A model generated the notes under the pieces. It was not told the DNA's origin. It worked only from the letters and a program-made list of their open reading frames with translations, and did no database searches. The position numbers and the translations under genes were made by a program. Source: Stutzerimonas stutzeri (GTDB taxonomy: Bacteria; Pseudomonadota; Gammaproteobacteria; Enterobacterales; Pasteurellaceae). Taken from it: a stretch of DNA of 64,000 bases. This document shows positions 29,181-39,677 of this stretch, one piece after another. How positions within the stretch are numbered: the stretch's first letter is position 1; the number at the start of each line of letters is the position of its first letter. Location of the stretch: the NCBI GenBank assembly GCA_901420285.1, contig CABDVE010000001.1, forward strand, positions 1,860,001 to 1,924,000, written 5' to 3'.

Positions 29181-30142
29181 CGTTAGATTATCCAGTGCCA
29201 TTCCATACACCTAATCTCGTATGGGATTCAACCATTGCGATCTACTTGTTTCTACTCGGTATTTCCTCCGGAGCCGTACAATTAGCTATCGCTTACAAAC
29301 GCAGCCATAAACTCGAAAATCCCAACCAAAACTGGATTATTCGAGCCGGTGTCATTTTAGGATCTATCCCGACTTTAATCGGTTTAACCCTATTAATTTT
29401 CCACTTGGCTCGTCCTTGGATATTCTGGAAATTGATGTTTAACTATCAATTCAACTCCGTTATGTCAATGGGGGTAATGCTGTTCCAAGTTTATATGCTG
29501 TTTTTAGTGGCATGGGGCATAGTGATTTTCAAAAATGAAATCGCTGCTTTGATTAATCGTTTTTTACCAAAACTTAGCTTTGCCCTAAAAGTTATACCAA
29601 TGCTTGAGCGCATGGTTGGTGTAGTAGAAGTCTTGCTTTTTGTATTAGCGGCCGTGCTTGGTGCATATACTGGTTTCTTGCTTTCCGCATTAATCAGCTA
29701 TCCGATGTTAAACAATCCTGTACTACCTGCATTGTTCCTAGCATCGGGGACCTCGTCTGGTATCGCTGCAACCTTCTTGATCATTTTAATTGCCGGCAAA
29801 CTTAAAGGCGATTCTCACGAATCCCACTTCATCCATAAATTTGAAGTGCCGATTATGGTGACTGAGCTTGGGTTATTAGTGTGCTTCTTCGTAGGTTTAT
29901 ACTTCGGTGGCGGACAAAAAGTCGTTGCATTACACAATGCATTATCGGGATTCTGGGGAGCGGTATTTTGGATTGGAGTATTCTTTATCGGTATTTTAAT
30001 TCCATTAATCGCAAATCTGTTCGTCAGTGACCGCTTGAAATATAACCGCAACTTTATCATATTAGTGTCTATTTTCGACCTAATCGGCGTGTTGTGCTTG
30101 CGTTACTTTATTTTATATGCAGGACAGTTAACGATTGCCTAA
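29177..30142 (+). CDS. nrfD: Nrf quinol-oxidising membrane subunit NrfD
   Basis: NrfD is the integral membrane subunit of the nitrite reduction complex and is thought to oxidise menaquinol. The 321 residues contain about eight hydrophobic helices and the PsrC/NrfD-family opening WDSTIAIYLFLLGISSGA, with HLARPWIFWKLMF downstream. It ends the operon. Two hairpins follow within 150 bp. Confidence 0.93.
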   Translation: MTLDYPVPFHTPNLVWDSTIAIYLFLLGISSGAVQLAIAYKRSHKLENPNQNWIIRAGVILGSIPTLIGLTLLIFHLARPWIFWKLMFNYQFNSVMSMGVMLFQVYMLFLVAWGIVIFKNEIAALINRFLPKLSFALKVIPMLERMVGVVEVLLFVLAAVLGAYTGFLLSALISYPMLNNPVLPALFLASGTSSGIAATFLIILIAGKLKGDSHESHFIHKFEVPIMVTELGLLVCFFVGLYFGGGQKVVALHNALSGFWGAVFWIGVFFIGILIPLIANLFVSDRLKYNRNFIILVSIFDLIGVLCLRYFILYAGQLTIA

Positions 30143-30170
30143 TGGTTAGACGATAAAGATAGATAAAAAC

Positions 30171-30224
30171 AATCTGCACCTAAAAGTCGCCTTTACACCG
30201 ACCAATTAAGGTGCAGATTTTTTA
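30171..30224 (+). terminator. Terminator after nrfD
   Basis: AATCTGCACCT (30171-30181) pairs with AGGTGCAGATT (30209-30219) across a 27-nt loop and is followed by T residues. Confidence 0.7.
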
Positions 30225-30259
30225 TCTTCAAAACGATGACATTTTTACATTATTCTAAC

Positions 30260-30296
30260 AGCACCGCATTGGAGCCTTTCAATGCGGTGCTATTTT
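30260..30296. terminator. Terminator of paired CAATGCGGTGCT words (nrfD/rng)
   Basis: AGCACCGCATTG (30260-30271) pairs with CAATGCGGTGCT (30280-30291), followed by ATTTT. It lies between convergent nrfD and rng. Confidence 0.75.
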
Positions 30297-30326
30297 GAAC
30301 CTTAACCGCATCATCATACCGAAGGA

Positions 30327-31802
30327 TTACATGACCACCACATCAAATTGTTCTTGATTATAAAACTGTTCGGTTTTCACTTGTACCCGCTTACCAATAA
30401 ACATTTCAACCTCCGGCAATAATCCGTGAGATTCCTCGTTAATCAGATATTCCGCTACCAAGGGTGATGCATAGACCACGAACTGCTCACTGCTAAACAA
30501 ATGATATACACGGATAATTTCCCGCATAATTTCGTAACACACGGTTTCCACAGTTTTTACGCGTCCACGTCCTTGGCATGCAGCGCATTCTCCGCACAGA
30601 ATATGCTCCAAACTTTCCCGCGTACGTTTACGCGTCATTTCCACCAAGCCCAACTGGGTAAAACCGTTCACATTGGTTTTCACGCGATCTTTAGCCAATG
30701 CATCTTGTAATGATTCCAATACTCGAATGCGGTGCTCTTCCAGTTGCATATCGATAAAATCAATGATGATAATGCCGCCGAGATTTCGTAGTTGAAGTTG
30801 TTGAGCGATAGCTTTCGTTGCCTCGATATTGGTGTTAAAAATCGTCTCTTCCAAATCTCGATGCCCGACAAACGCGCCGGTATTGATGTCGATAGTCGTC
30901 ATCGCTTCCGTTTGTTCGATAATAAGATAACCACCGGATTTTAAATTTACTCGCCGTTCTAAGGCTTGTTGAATTCCGTTTTCCACACCGAACACGTCAA
31001 AAATCGGTTGATTTCCGGTATAAAGCACCAATTTATCACTTAGTTCCGGCATAAATTCGTCGGTAAATTCCTTCACTTCGGAAAAACAAAGTTTGGAATC
31101 AATGCGGATTTTCTCCAATGTTGTGCCGATAAAATCGCGCAAAATCCGTTGTGGCAAAGCGGGTTCGCCATAAATTTTAGAACGAGTCGGATATTTACTC
31201 TTGCGCTCTAGTACTTTGCGCCATAAACGCTTCAAAAATTCTGCGTCTTGACGCAATTCCTCTTTGCTCACCCCTTCCGTTGCGGTGCGAATAATAAACC
31301 CGCCGAGCTCGTCACAAAAAGGCGCCACCAAAGCTTTCAAACGCATACGCTCTTCTTCGCTTTCGATCCGTTGGGATACGCCCACGTGACTATTCTCCGG
31401 CATAAATACCAAATAGCGAGATGGCAACGTAATATCCGTAGTTAAACGCGCGCCCTTAGTGCCGAGGGGATCTTTTACCACTTGCACGACAATGTCCTGC
31501 CCCTCGCGGACTAATTCGGAAATACTTTTTACTTTGAACTGTTTTTGTTCGCTTTCATCTACGCATTCGGTGTGCGACACAATATCGGAAGCATGCAAAA
31601 ATGCGGCCTTTTCCAATCCGATATCAACAAAAGCGGATTGCATACCAGGCAATACGCGCGTTACCCGGCCTTTATAAATATTCCCCACGATACCCCGCTT
31701 GGCTTGGCGCTCAATATGTACTTCTTTTAATACGCCCGACTCCATTAATGCAATACGCGTTTCATTGGGTGTAACGTTCATTAATAACTCAACAGCATCC
31801 AT
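30327..31802 (-). CDS. rng: Ribonuclease G
   Basis: RNase G is an endonuclease that matures 16S rRNA 5' ends and degrades some mRNAs. An N-terminal S1 domain (about 38-128, NIYKGRVTRVLPGMQSAFVDIG) is followed by the RNase H-like and DNase I-like core, including the metal-binding TIDINTGAFVG and IIIDFIDM. A CxxxCxxC-like zinc link reads CGECAACQ. Length 491 without a long C-terminal tail separates it from RNase E. It is divergent from putP. Confidence 0.93.
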   Translation of the reverse strand: MDAVELLMNVTPNETRIALMESGVLKEVHIERQAKRGIVGNIYKGRVTRVLPGMQSAFVDIGLEKAAFLHASDIVSHTECVDESEQKQFKVKSISELVREGQDIVVQVVKDPLGTKGARLTTDITLPSRYLVFMPENSHVGVSQRIESEEERMRLKALVAPFCDELGGFIIRTATEGVSKEELRQDAEFLKRLWRKVLERKSKYPTRSKIYGEPALPQRILRDFIGTTLEKIRIDSKLCFSEVKEFTDEFMPELSDKLVLYTGNQPIFDVFGVENGIQQALERRVNLKSGGYLIIEQTEAMTTIDINTGAFVGHRDLEETIFNTNIEATKAIAQQLQLRNLGGIIIIDFIDMQLEEHRIRVLESLQDALAKDRVKTNVNGFTQLGLVEMTRKRTRESLEHILCGECAACQGRGRVKTVETVCYEIMREIIRVYHLFSSEQFVVYASPLVAEYLINEESHGLLPEVEMFIGKRVQVKTEQFYNQEQFDVVVM

Positions 31803-31903
31803 TTTATCGTCTCTAAATATTCTTTTAACGCGTGGAATGATAGTCCTAAATAAGGTAAAATGCGAGCTTTCTCAAATTTCCGACATATTTCTTGGGGCTA
31901 TTA

Positions 31904-33418
31904 ATGCTTGGTTTTGACCCGACGCTGATTACATTCACGATTTATATTTTCGGTATGCTGCTTATCGGCCTACTGGCTTATTATTATACGAACAATTTAT
32001 CGGATTACATTTTAGGCGGTCGCCGTTTAGGTAGCTTTGTTACAGCAATGTCGGCAGGGGCATCGGATATGTCCGGTTGGTTGCTGATGGGCTTACCCGG
32101 TGCAGTTTATTTATCGGGCTTAGTTGAAGGTTGGATTGCCATCGGCTTAGTGCTCGGCGCCTATTTTAACTGGCTATTAGTTGCCGGACGTTTACGCGTT
32201 TATACCGAGCTTAACAATAACGCCCTCACACTACCGGAATATTTTCACAATCGTTTCGGTGCCTCACATAAATTCCTAAAACTGATTTCGGCGGCGATTA
32301 TTTTAGTCTTTTTTACCGTTTATTGCGCTTCCGGCGTAGTTGCGGGCGCGAAACTGTTCCAAAATTTATTTTTAGTAGGATATTCAACCGCGCTTTGGTA
32401 CGGTGCCGCGGCAACCGTGGCCTACACCTTTATAGGCGGCTTCTTAGCCGTAAGTTGGACCGATACCATACAGGCCACACTTATGATCTTCGCCTTAATT
32501 CTCACCCCTATTTTCGTATTACTAAGTATCAGCGATACCGCCCAATTTTCCACCGTATTAGAACAAGCGGGAATGGCTGCGCACAAAAACTTCACCGATT
32601 TATTTTCTTCCGCTACACCATTAGGCTTGTTGAGCCTAGCTGCTTGGGGATTAGGATATTTCGGGCAACCACATATTTTGACGCGTTTTATGGCGGCCTA
32701 TTCGGTGAAATCATTGATTAAAGCACGTCGTATCAGTATGAGTTGGATGGCACTTTGCCTTGGCGGCGCCATTGGCATTGGTTTCTTTGCCATTCCTTAT
32801 TTCTTCGCCAATCCACAACTTGCCGACACGGTAAATCGTGAACCTGAACAAGTATTTATTGAACTGGCAAAATTATTATTTAACCCATGGATTGCCGGTA
32901 TTCTGTTATCCGCTATTCTAGCCGCCGTAATGAGCACCTTAAGCGCACAATTATTGATTTCATCGAGCTCCATTACGGAAGATTTCTACAAAGGTTTCAT
33001 TCGACCTCAGGCCTCCGAAAAAGAACTGGTTTGGCTGGGGCGTACTATGGTACTGGTCATTGCAGCGCTTGCCATCTGGATTGCGCGAGACGAAAACAGC
33101 AAGGTATTAAAACTCGTGGAGTTCGCCTGGGCCGGTTTCGGCAGCGCATTCGGCCCCGTCGTACTATTCTCATTGTTTTGGAAACGCATGAATGCAGCTG
33201 GCGCTATGGTAGGAATGTTAGTTGGCGCGATTACGGTGTTCTCGTGGAAAGCAATACTTCCAAGCGACAGCGATTGGTTTAAAGTATATGAAATGATTCC
33301 CGGATTTGTACTCGCAAGCGTGGCCATTGTCATCGTTTCACTCATTTCTGGCAAACCGAAACAAGATGTATTAGAACTGTTTAACAAAGCAGAAAAAACC
33401 TATAAGGAGGCAAAATGA
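31904..33418 (+). CDS. putP: Sodium/proline symporter PutP
   Basis: PutP imports proline with sodium (SSS family, about 13 helices). Conserved features are [29 protein letters not shown] (sodium and substrate sites) and the sodium/solute signature region [12 protein letters not shown]-like ([12 protein letters not shown]). The frame opens at TTG 31892, but ATG 31904 gives an N terminus that aligns with E. coli PutP and 504 residues. Its stop overlaps the cmoB start as ATGA. Confidence 0.93.
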   Translation: MLGFDPTLITFTIYIFGMLLIGLLAYYYTNNLSDYILGGRRLGSFVTAMSAGASDMSGWLLMGLPGAVYLSGLVEGWIAIGLVLGAYFNWLLVAGRLRVYTELNNNALTLPEYFHNRFGASHKFLKLISAAIILVFFTVYCASGVVAGAKLFQNLFLVGYSTALWYGAAATVAYTFIGGFLAVSWTDTIQATLMIFALILTPIFVLLSISDTAQFSTVLEQAGMAAHKNFTDLFSSATPLGLLSLAAWGLGYFGQPHILTRFMAAYSVKSLIKARRISMSWMALCLGGAIGIGFFAIPYFFANPQLADTVNREPEQVFIELAKLLFNPWIAGILLSAILAAVMSTLSAQLLISSSSITEDFYKGFIRPQASEKELVWLGRTMVLVIAALAIWIARDENSKVLKLVEFAWAGFGSAFGPVVLFSLFWKRMNAAGAMVGMLVGAITVFSWKAILPSDSDWFKVYEMIPGFVLASVAIVIVSLISGKPKQDVLELFNKAEKTYKEAK

Positions 33419-34380
33419 TCGATTTTCGCCCTTTTTATCAACAAATCGCTACAAGTTCTTTATCTGATTGGTTGGAAACGCTTCCCCTTCAATTAAAAGA
33501 ATGGGAAAAACAAACCCACGGTGATTACGCTAAATGGTCAAAAATTGTAGATCTTCTGCCCGATTTATCGGCCGACAGCATAGAACTCAACGAAGGTGTC
33601 AAATCGCACCGCATTGAAGCCTTGTCGGACGGGGAACAACAACGCATCATCCATCATCTAAAACAACTCATGCCGTGGCGCAAAGGTCCGTATCACTTGT
33701 TCGGCATTCACGTAGATTGTGAATGGCGTTCCGATTTTAAATGGGATCGCGTGCTACCTCACCTTGCGCCACTACAAGATCGGGTTATTTTAGATGTCGG
33801 TTGTGGCAGCGGTTATCATATGTGGCGGATGCTGGGTGAAGGCGCCAAAATGGTAGTGGGCATTGACCCGACCGAGCTTTTTCTATGTCAATTTGAGGCG
33901 GTGCGCAAACTGCTCAATAATGATCGCCGCGCTAATTTGATTCCGCTCGGCATCGAGCAAATGCAACCGCTTGACGCATTTGATACGGTATTTTCCATGG
34001 GCGTGCTTTATCACCGCAAATCGCCTTTGGATCATTTAACTCAGTTGAAAAACCAACTGAAGGCAGGCGGAGAATTAGTATTGGAAACCTTAGTGGTGGA
34101 CGGCGATGTCAATACCGTTTTAGTGCCTGCAGAGCGCTACGCGAAAATGAAAAATGTGTATTTTATTCCGTCTGTTGCGGCACTCATAAATTGGCTGGAA
34201 AAAGCTAACTTTCGCAATGTCCGCTGCGTAGATGTGGCAACCACGACACTCGAAGAACAACGCAAAACCGATTGGCTGGAAAATGAAAGCCTTATTGATT
34301 TCTTAGATCCAACGGATCACAGTAAAACTGTTGAAGGCTACCCAGCGCCGAAAAGAGCGGTAATTTTGGCGAATAAATAA
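33415..34380 (+). CDS. cmoB: tRNA U34 carboxymethyltransferase CmoB
   Basis: CmoB uses carboxy-SAM to make cmo5U34 in tRNA wobble positions. The 321-residue protein has an N-terminal helical part and a SAM-type Rossmann fold with motif [16 protein letters not shown] (about 124-138). [11 protein letters not shown] and VYFIPSV are typical of CmoB. A strong AAGGAGG lies before ATG 33415, and the start overlaps the putP stop. The partner cmoA is not in the window. Confidence 0.95.
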   Translation: MIDFRPFYQQIATSSLSDWLETLPLQLKEWEKQTHGDYAKWSKIVDLLPDLSADSIELNEGVKSHRIEALSDGEQQRIIHHLKQLMPWRKGPYHLFGIHVDCEWRSDFKWDRVLPHLAPLQDRVILDVGCGSGYHMWRMLGEGAKMVVGIDPTELFLCQFEAVRKLLNNDRRANLIPLGIEQMQPLDAFDTVFSMGVLYHRKSPLDHLTQLKNQLKAGGELVLETLVVDGDVNTVLVPAERYAKMKNVYFIPSVAALINWLEKANFRNVRCVDVATTTLEEQRKTDWLENESLIDFLDPTDHSKTVEGYPAPKRAVILANK

Positions 34381-34386
34381 CGAATT

Positions 34387-34416
34387 AAGGGAAATGGCAT
34401 TATCTATTTCCCTTTT
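34387..34416 (+). terminator. Terminator after cmoB
   Basis: AAGGGAAAT (34387-34395) pairs with ATTTCCCTT (34406-34414), followed by TT. It isolates the restriction-modification genes from cmoB. Confidence 0.75.
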
Positions 34417-34439
34417 GTTTGGCTTAAAAAGGAAAATAC

Positions 34440-36304
34440 ATGGCAAATTTATCTCAATTAAAACGCGATAAAATGCTCAATTTCTTAAAAACGCTCAAAG
34501 AAACGCATTCAGATGATGCTTCCATTATTGCGCTCAATGAAATTGAAAATGCACTGTTAAATAAAAAATATGGTTTAATTTGGGAAGAACATTCCGAACA
34601 CGTAGATAATATGCTAGAAAAACATATCCCCGTGTTTATTGAAGATACGACACGCAAAATTGTCGCTTCCGATTGTCCAGCGATTGTCCAGCGATTGTCC
34701 AGCGATTGTCCAGCGATTGTCCAGCGATTGTCCAGCGATTGTCCAGCGATTGTCCAGCGATTGTCCAGCAAGATTTTGAAAAATTTAACTTCCTAATTCA
34801 AGGGGATAATCTTCATTCTTTAAAACTTCTTGAAAAAACTCACCGAAATAAAATCGATGTTATCTACATCGATCCTCCCTACAACACCGGCAATAAAGAT
34901 TTTATCTATGATGACCATTACATAGATAAAAATGATGGCTACGCACACTCTAAATGGCTTTCTTTTATGAGTAAGCGGTTGGAAATTGCGCGAAATTTAT
35001 TAAGTAAAACCGGCGTTATTTTTATTTCTATTGATAATAATGAATACGCAAATCTAAAATTACTCTGCGATCAAATCTGGGGAGAGAGCAATTTCGTTAC
35101 AACAATTCATATTGAATTATCAGCAACACAAGGAATGAAAGTAAAAGCAGCCAAGGAAGGAAATATAGTTAAGAATGGAGAATACATATTAGTCTATAGC
35201 ACTAGCCAAAATAAAAAAATAGGATTAGTTCAACTAAAAGATCCTGTGGAATATGATAATCACTATAATATTTTTCTAGAAAAAAATGATGAATATTATT
35301 TAGAAACTCCATTAAGTGAAGTATTGATAAAAAACAAAGAAATATACAATGAATTATCTTCTTTAAGAATGCTATCTAAAAAAAACAAATTGTCAAACAA
35401 TAGTATTTCAAAAATATATAAAAAGAGTGAATTAATAAGAAACTTTATTAATAAAAATGCAGATAGAATCTGTAGAACTCATGATACTATTGATATAGAT
35501 AAAACATTTATAGAAAAAATGAAAGAAAATTATGTTTATCAATATAACACTGATAATAGAAGCTACTTAGTAGCTCTACATAAAAATGGGGTATTTCAAA
35601 AGATCCTATTTTCAGAAAAACTTGATTATGCTGATGATTTTTATTCTACTTTCGGACCAACAAGAATTAGAGGAGACTGGTGGTCTGGTTTTTATTTAGA
35701 CATGGGAAATGTAAAGAAAGAAGGTAAAGTAGAATTCAAGAATGGTAAAAAACCTATTAGACTAATAAAACAAATAATCAAGTTTTCAGCCCCTAAGAAT
35801 TCAATTATCCTCGACTTCTTCGCCGGTTCTGGTACTACAGGACACGCCGTCGCCCAACTGAATAAAGAAGATGGTGGAAATCGTAAATATATTCTTTGCA
35901 CTAATAATGAAAATAATATTTGCGAAGAGGTAACATATCAAAGGCTAAAGAATATTCAGACAGAGTTGCCGCATAACCTGAAATATTTCAAAACTGACTT
36001 TATTAAAAAGTTTGATGAAAATGACCGCACTTTAAAAGCGCAACTGATGGATTACATCAAAGAGCTTATTGAGCTGGAATATATGTGTGAAATTGATGGT
36101 GTGAATAATATTCTCGCCAAAAATGAATCGGAATTAGATGCGGTGCTGAATGAGGATTTACCAATAAAAACTCGACTTTTTATTGCGCCTTATGTCTTAC
36201 TTTCTCGTGCACAAAATGCTTTAGTCGCAAGAAAGCAAGCCACACTCATTGAAATTCCCGAATATTATTTCAGACATGAACTTATTGAGGCGGGTGAACT
36301 ATGA
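34440..36304 (+). CDS. mod: Phase-variable type III DNA methyltransferase Mod, currently out of frame
   Basis: Mod methylates adenine in an asymmetric site and provides specificity to Res. ATG 34440 (AAGGA upstream) opens a type III Mod N terminus of ~77 residues, then reads nine 11-bp repeats and stops at 34796. The rest of the protein lies in the frame two bases on: DPPYNTGNK (motif IV, about 34871), the recognition domain (about 35100-35780) and LDFFAGSGTTGHAV (motif I, about 35808). Only a TTG inside the repeats (34673) could start that part. With 8 or 11 repeats the frame joins to 617 or 628 residues. So as sequenced it is phase OFF. The stop overlaps res as ATGA. Confidence 0.88.
34670..34768 (+). 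repeat. Nine tandem copies of an 11-bp repeat in mod
   Basis: The unit CGATTGTCCAG is repeated nine times without a mismatch. Because 11 is not a multiple of three, each copy gained or lost shifts the frame. Three copies encode an 11-residue period (SDCPAIVQRLS), and the tract has no stop in any forward frame that I can see, as expected for a translated contingency tract. Confidence 0.98.
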
Positions 36305-38589
36305 TCAACCTTCAATTAAAAGATTTCCAACAACAAACCGTTGATTTCTTATTAGAAAAAACTACAGAACAATATAAACAACAGCAACAAATTATTGTGA
36401 AAAGCCCGACGGGCAGTGGCAAAACGATTATTTTAATCAGCTATATTGAAAACTATTTGCGCAATTATCCCAACACGATTTTTTGCTGGTTTAGTGTGGG
36501 AAAAGGCGATTTGGAAGAACAATCAAAAGAAAAAATGGAACGGTTCTCCCCCGCGCTTCCAACAAGCAATATTGCTGATCTGCTCAATCAAGGTTTTGAA
36601 TGCGGCACCACTTATTTTATTAACTGGGAAACCATTACGAAAAAAGGTAATTTAGCCTTAAAAGAGAGTGAACGTAAAAATATTAAACAGCATATTGCCG
36701 ATGCGCACCGCAGTAATAAAGAATTTATTGTGATTATTGATGAAGAGCATCTCAATAATACAGCAAAAGCCAATGATATTATTGAGGCCATTAATGCCAA
36801 TTATGAAATTCGTGTTTCTGCCACACCGGCACAAAATAAAAAAGCCGTTTTCTATGAAATTGATGAAGTAGATGTGATTAATGAAGGATTAATCACACGT
36901 GCTATGTATATCAATAAAGATCTCAATGCCAAAACCGTAGAAAATATTCAAACAGAGACCGTTCTTTTATTAAAAAAAGCCAATGAGATTAGAAAAGAAA
37001 TTGCTACGGCGTATTTGCAAGAAAATGAAGATATTCGCCCTTTAGTGCTAGTGCAATTCCCGAATCTCAATGATGAATTAATTGAATTTGTAGAAAATCA
37101 ATTGGCGGATATGGGCTATACCTATGAAAACAAACTGGTCGCCAAATGGATGAGCGAGGAAAACACGCAAGATAAACAACGCAAATCCAAAAAACTGGGC
37201 AAAATTAATGTGGGCGAAATTAATAACAATGACAGCATTACGCATAATAATGCAGAACCTGTCTTTTTGTTATTTAAACAAGCCCTTGCCACAGGCTGGG
37301 ATTGTCCACGCGCCAAAGTGTTGGTAAAACTGCGTGAAAATATGTCTGAAACCTTTGAAATTCAAACGCTTGGACGCTTGCGCCGGATGCCGAATGCAAA
37401 ACATTACGGCAAAGATATTCTGGATTGTTCTTATCTTTATACTTTTGATGAAAACTACAAAAATGAAGTCACCGGTAATCATCTTGGCGCAGAATATAAA
37501 CGTGTTGTGCTGAAAGATGAACCGAAAAGTATTGAGCTGAAAAAAGAACTGCGCGATAAAGATGCGGATTTTGGTGATGAAAGTGCGGTCAGAAAACAAC
37601 TTTTTTCTTTCATTAAAGAAAAATACAAACTTACCGATGACAGTAAAGAAAATGAAAGACGATTCCAAAATCAAGGCTTCAAACTGCATGCTTACCTTGA
37701 AGCCCATTATTTAGAAGGTCGATTCGAAACTTTGAAGAAAATTCAGGAAGAAGCAGCACATTATCAAGGAAAAAGTATGCAATATGGAGTAAATACGCAC
37801 GATCACGGTTTATATTTACGTCATCATATTGATAGTTTGAAAAAATATACCGGATTAAGTTATGAGAAAACACGACAGCTACTCGAAATTTATTTCTTAA
37901 AAGATGCCGGCGAACCAAAATTTAAATTACTTCATCTTTCATTGAAAAATTTCTATGCGTTTATTATTAATAATGTGGATAAATTTAAAACGCTTTTTAT
38001 GGATTTTTCTTCTTTCTCCTCCAAAGCACAGCACAATTTAAATTTAGGTGATTATAATCAAATTCGACTCGAAAAATTTTCTATTCCGATTGAGGAAATG
38101 TATCCCATTGATAGCCTGGCAAAAGAGAAAAAACTATTAGCCCGCAATGTTTATCATGATTACAACTTTGCCATGATTGCCGGCACGTTGCGTTCCACCA
38201 GTGAACGCCTTTTTGAACGTAGCTGCGAGCAAAATTCCAATGTGAAATATGTGTATAAAAACGGTGATTCCGGACAAGATTATCTTTCCATCGTTTACAC
38301 CACCCAATTTGGTAAACAACGCTTATTTTTCCCTGACTACATCGTACAAACTCAAGATGGCACGACGTGGTTACTGGAAACCAAAGGTGGCGAGCAAGCC
38401 AACGGACAAGATAAAAATATCGACAAACATGCCAAAGTGAAATTTAATGCCCTGCAAGATTTTTGCCAAAAACACGGCTACAAATTTGGTTTTGTACGCG
38501 ATAAAGATGGCGAACTTTATTTAAATAATACGGAATATGTCGATGATATGTCGGATGCGCAATGGAAACCTTTGAGCGAATTTTTTTGA
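36301..38589 (+). CDS. res: Type III restriction endonuclease subunit Res
   Basis: Res is the ATP-dependent translocase and nuclease subunit, active only with Mod. The 762-residue protein shows superfamily 2 helicase motifs: Walker A SPTGSGKT (35-42), motif II DEEH (about 141-145), motif III RVSATPA, and motif VI QTLGRLRRMP. A C-terminal PD-(D/E)xK nuclease site reads PDYIV (Asp679) and ETKGG (Glu693, Lys695). All motifs look intact. The start overlaps the mod stop, so expression may depend on mod translation. Confidence 0.94.
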   Translation: MINLQLKDFQQQTVDFLLEKTTEQYKQQQQIIVKSPTGSGKTIILISYIENYLRNYPNTIFCWFSVGKGDLEEQSKEKMERFSPALPTSNIADLLNQGFECGTTYFINWETITKKGNLALKESERKNIKQHIADAHRSNKEFIVIIDEEHLNNTAKANDIIEAINANYEIRVSATPAQNKKAVFYEIDEVDVINEGLITRAMYINKDLNAKTVENIQTETVLLLKKANEIRKEIATAYLQENEDIRPLVLVQFPNLNDELIEFVENQLADMGYTYENKLVAKWMSEENTQDKQRKSKKLGKINVGEINNNDSITHNNAEPVFLLFKQALATGWDCPRAKVLVKLRENMSETFEIQTLGRLRRMPNAKHYGKDILDCSYLYTFDENYKNEVTGNHLGAEYKRVVLKDEPKSIELKKELRDKDADFGDESAVRKQLFSFIKEKYKLTDDSKENERRFQNQGFKLHAYLEAHYLEGRFETLKKIQEEAAHYQGKSMQYGVNTHDHGLYLRHHIDSLKKYTGLSYEKTRQLLEIYFLKDAGEPKFKLLHLSLKNFYAFIINNVDKFKTLFMDFSSFSSKAQHNLNLGDYNQIRLEKFSIPIEEMYPIDSLAKEKKLLARNVYHDYNFAMIAGTLRSTSERLFERSCEQNSNVKYVYKNGDSGQDYLSIVYTTQFGKQRLFFPDYIVQTQDGTTWLLETKGGEQANGQDKNIDKHAKVKFNALQDFCQKHGYKFGFVRDKDGELYLNNTEYVDDMSDAQWKPLSEFF

Positions 38590-38591
38590 TA

Positions 38592-38624
38592 AAAAATAGC
38601 AGCCAATTTTGACCGCTATTTTCA
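38592..38624 (+). terminator. Weak hairpin after res
   Basis: AAAATAGC pairs with GCTATTTT over a 14-nt loop, just after the res stop. It is probably backed up by the stronger hairpin at 38679. Confidence 0.45.
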
Positions 38625-38678
38625 TCTTGAAATATTATTTCACAGGCTTTTGCGCGATATTATGTAGCAAACGCAAAC

Positions 38679-38718
38679 AGCACCGCATTGAAAGTCGCTT
38701 CAATGCGGTGCTTTTTTG
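38679..38718. terminator. Terminator of paired CAATGCGGTGCT words (res/ccmI)
   Basis: AGCACCGCATTGAA (38679-38692) pairs with TTCAATGCGGTGCT (38699-38712), a perfect 14-bp stem with a T run, between convergent res and ccmI. Confidence 0.85.
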
Positions 38719-38756
38719 TGAACCCACTTCAGCGTTGCAATATCGCTTTAATGAGG

Positions 38757-39677
38757 CTAATTTTGCTTAGGCGTGATGCTTCTTGTTTTCTCTTTTTCTT
38801 GCACATCCAATGCATCGCGCGCTGCACGAATACTTTTTTCGATAAGCGGTACGCGTTCATCATCCTTCGGCATTAAACGCAACATCATTGCCCATGTCAC
38901 CGCTGCCATTTTATAGTCTTCCGTTTCAAAATAACGAAATGCGAGCAAACTCAAAGCTTCCAGGTTGGTATGATCTTGACGAATCACATCGCGCAATAAA
39001 TCACCGCCTTTGAGTTTATCAGTCGCGTCGTCGGAAAACATTAATACGCGTGCATAGCCCAATTTATATTGCAGATTATCGGGATCGAGCTTATTGGCTT
39101 TTTGATAGCTATCAAACGCCAAGCGGGCGTCGCCTAAATTCATCCCGATTTGACCGAGCAACCACCACTTTTTCGCGTCGTTCGGATTTTTTTGCAAATC
39201 AATTCGAAGCGCGGTGGAAAATTGCTGCATTTCCGCATCACTTAACGGAGCGGTGTCTTCCTCTTTCATTCGATCGTAAAAATACGGCAATTTTGCGTAC
39301 GTTTGTTCCAACATAGATTCCGCTTGCCAAGCGCCCACCATAAAATAAGACGAGCCGGCAATAATACCCAAGGCTAACAGACCGGAAACGAACCAAATTT
39401 TGCCGTAGGACTTACGATCCGGCACCGCATTGGAGGGGCTTTCGCTCGGCACATCGTCCAACAAAGTTTTTTGTAACTCTTGTTTAAGCTGCACAACGTT
39501 TTCCACTAAACCTTGCGCATCGTCTTGTTCTATTTCCTGTAAACGCGAAAAATACAGCGCCTTATTCAAATCATCGCGTTTTTGTTCGTCTTTCTGTTTA
39601 AATCGGGATAACAAAGGATAAAAACAAATTAATGCGATTAATAAAGTTATCGCCGCTAAACTTAATACAAAATTCAT
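38757..39677 (-). CDS. ccmI: Cytochrome c maturation TPR protein CcmI
   Basis: CcmI is a chaperone that binds apocytochrome c and passes it to the CcmF/H ligase. Two membrane helices (about 4-22 and 95-112) flank a cytoplasmic loop, and the periplasmic part has TPR repeats (KKWWLLGQIGMNLGDARLAFDSYQKANKL). In E. coli this is the C-terminal part of a fused CcmH; here it is a separate 306-residue gene directly after ccmH. It is the last gene of the ccm operon. Confidence 0.87.
   Translation of the reverse strand: MNFVLSLAAITLLIALICFYPLLSRFKQKDEQKRDDLNKALYFSRLQEIEQDDAQGLVENVVQLKQELQKTLLDDVPSESPSNAVPDRKSYGKIWFVSGLLALGIIAGSSYFMVGAWQAESMLEQTYAKLPYFYDRMKEEDTAPLSDAEMQQFSTALRIDLQKNPNDAKKWWLLGQIGMNLGDARLAFDSYQKANKLDPDNLQYKLGYARVLMFSDDATDKLKGGDLLRDVIRQDHTNLEALSLLAFRYFETEDYKMAAVTWAMMLRLMPKDDERVPLIEKSIRAARDALDVQEKEKTRSITPKQN

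Noticed and set aside
34670-34768. Short regular repeats that could suggest a CRISPR array
   Set aside because: The 11-bp units are strictly tandem without spacers, and lie in frame-relevant position inside mod. They are a slipped-strand contingency tract.
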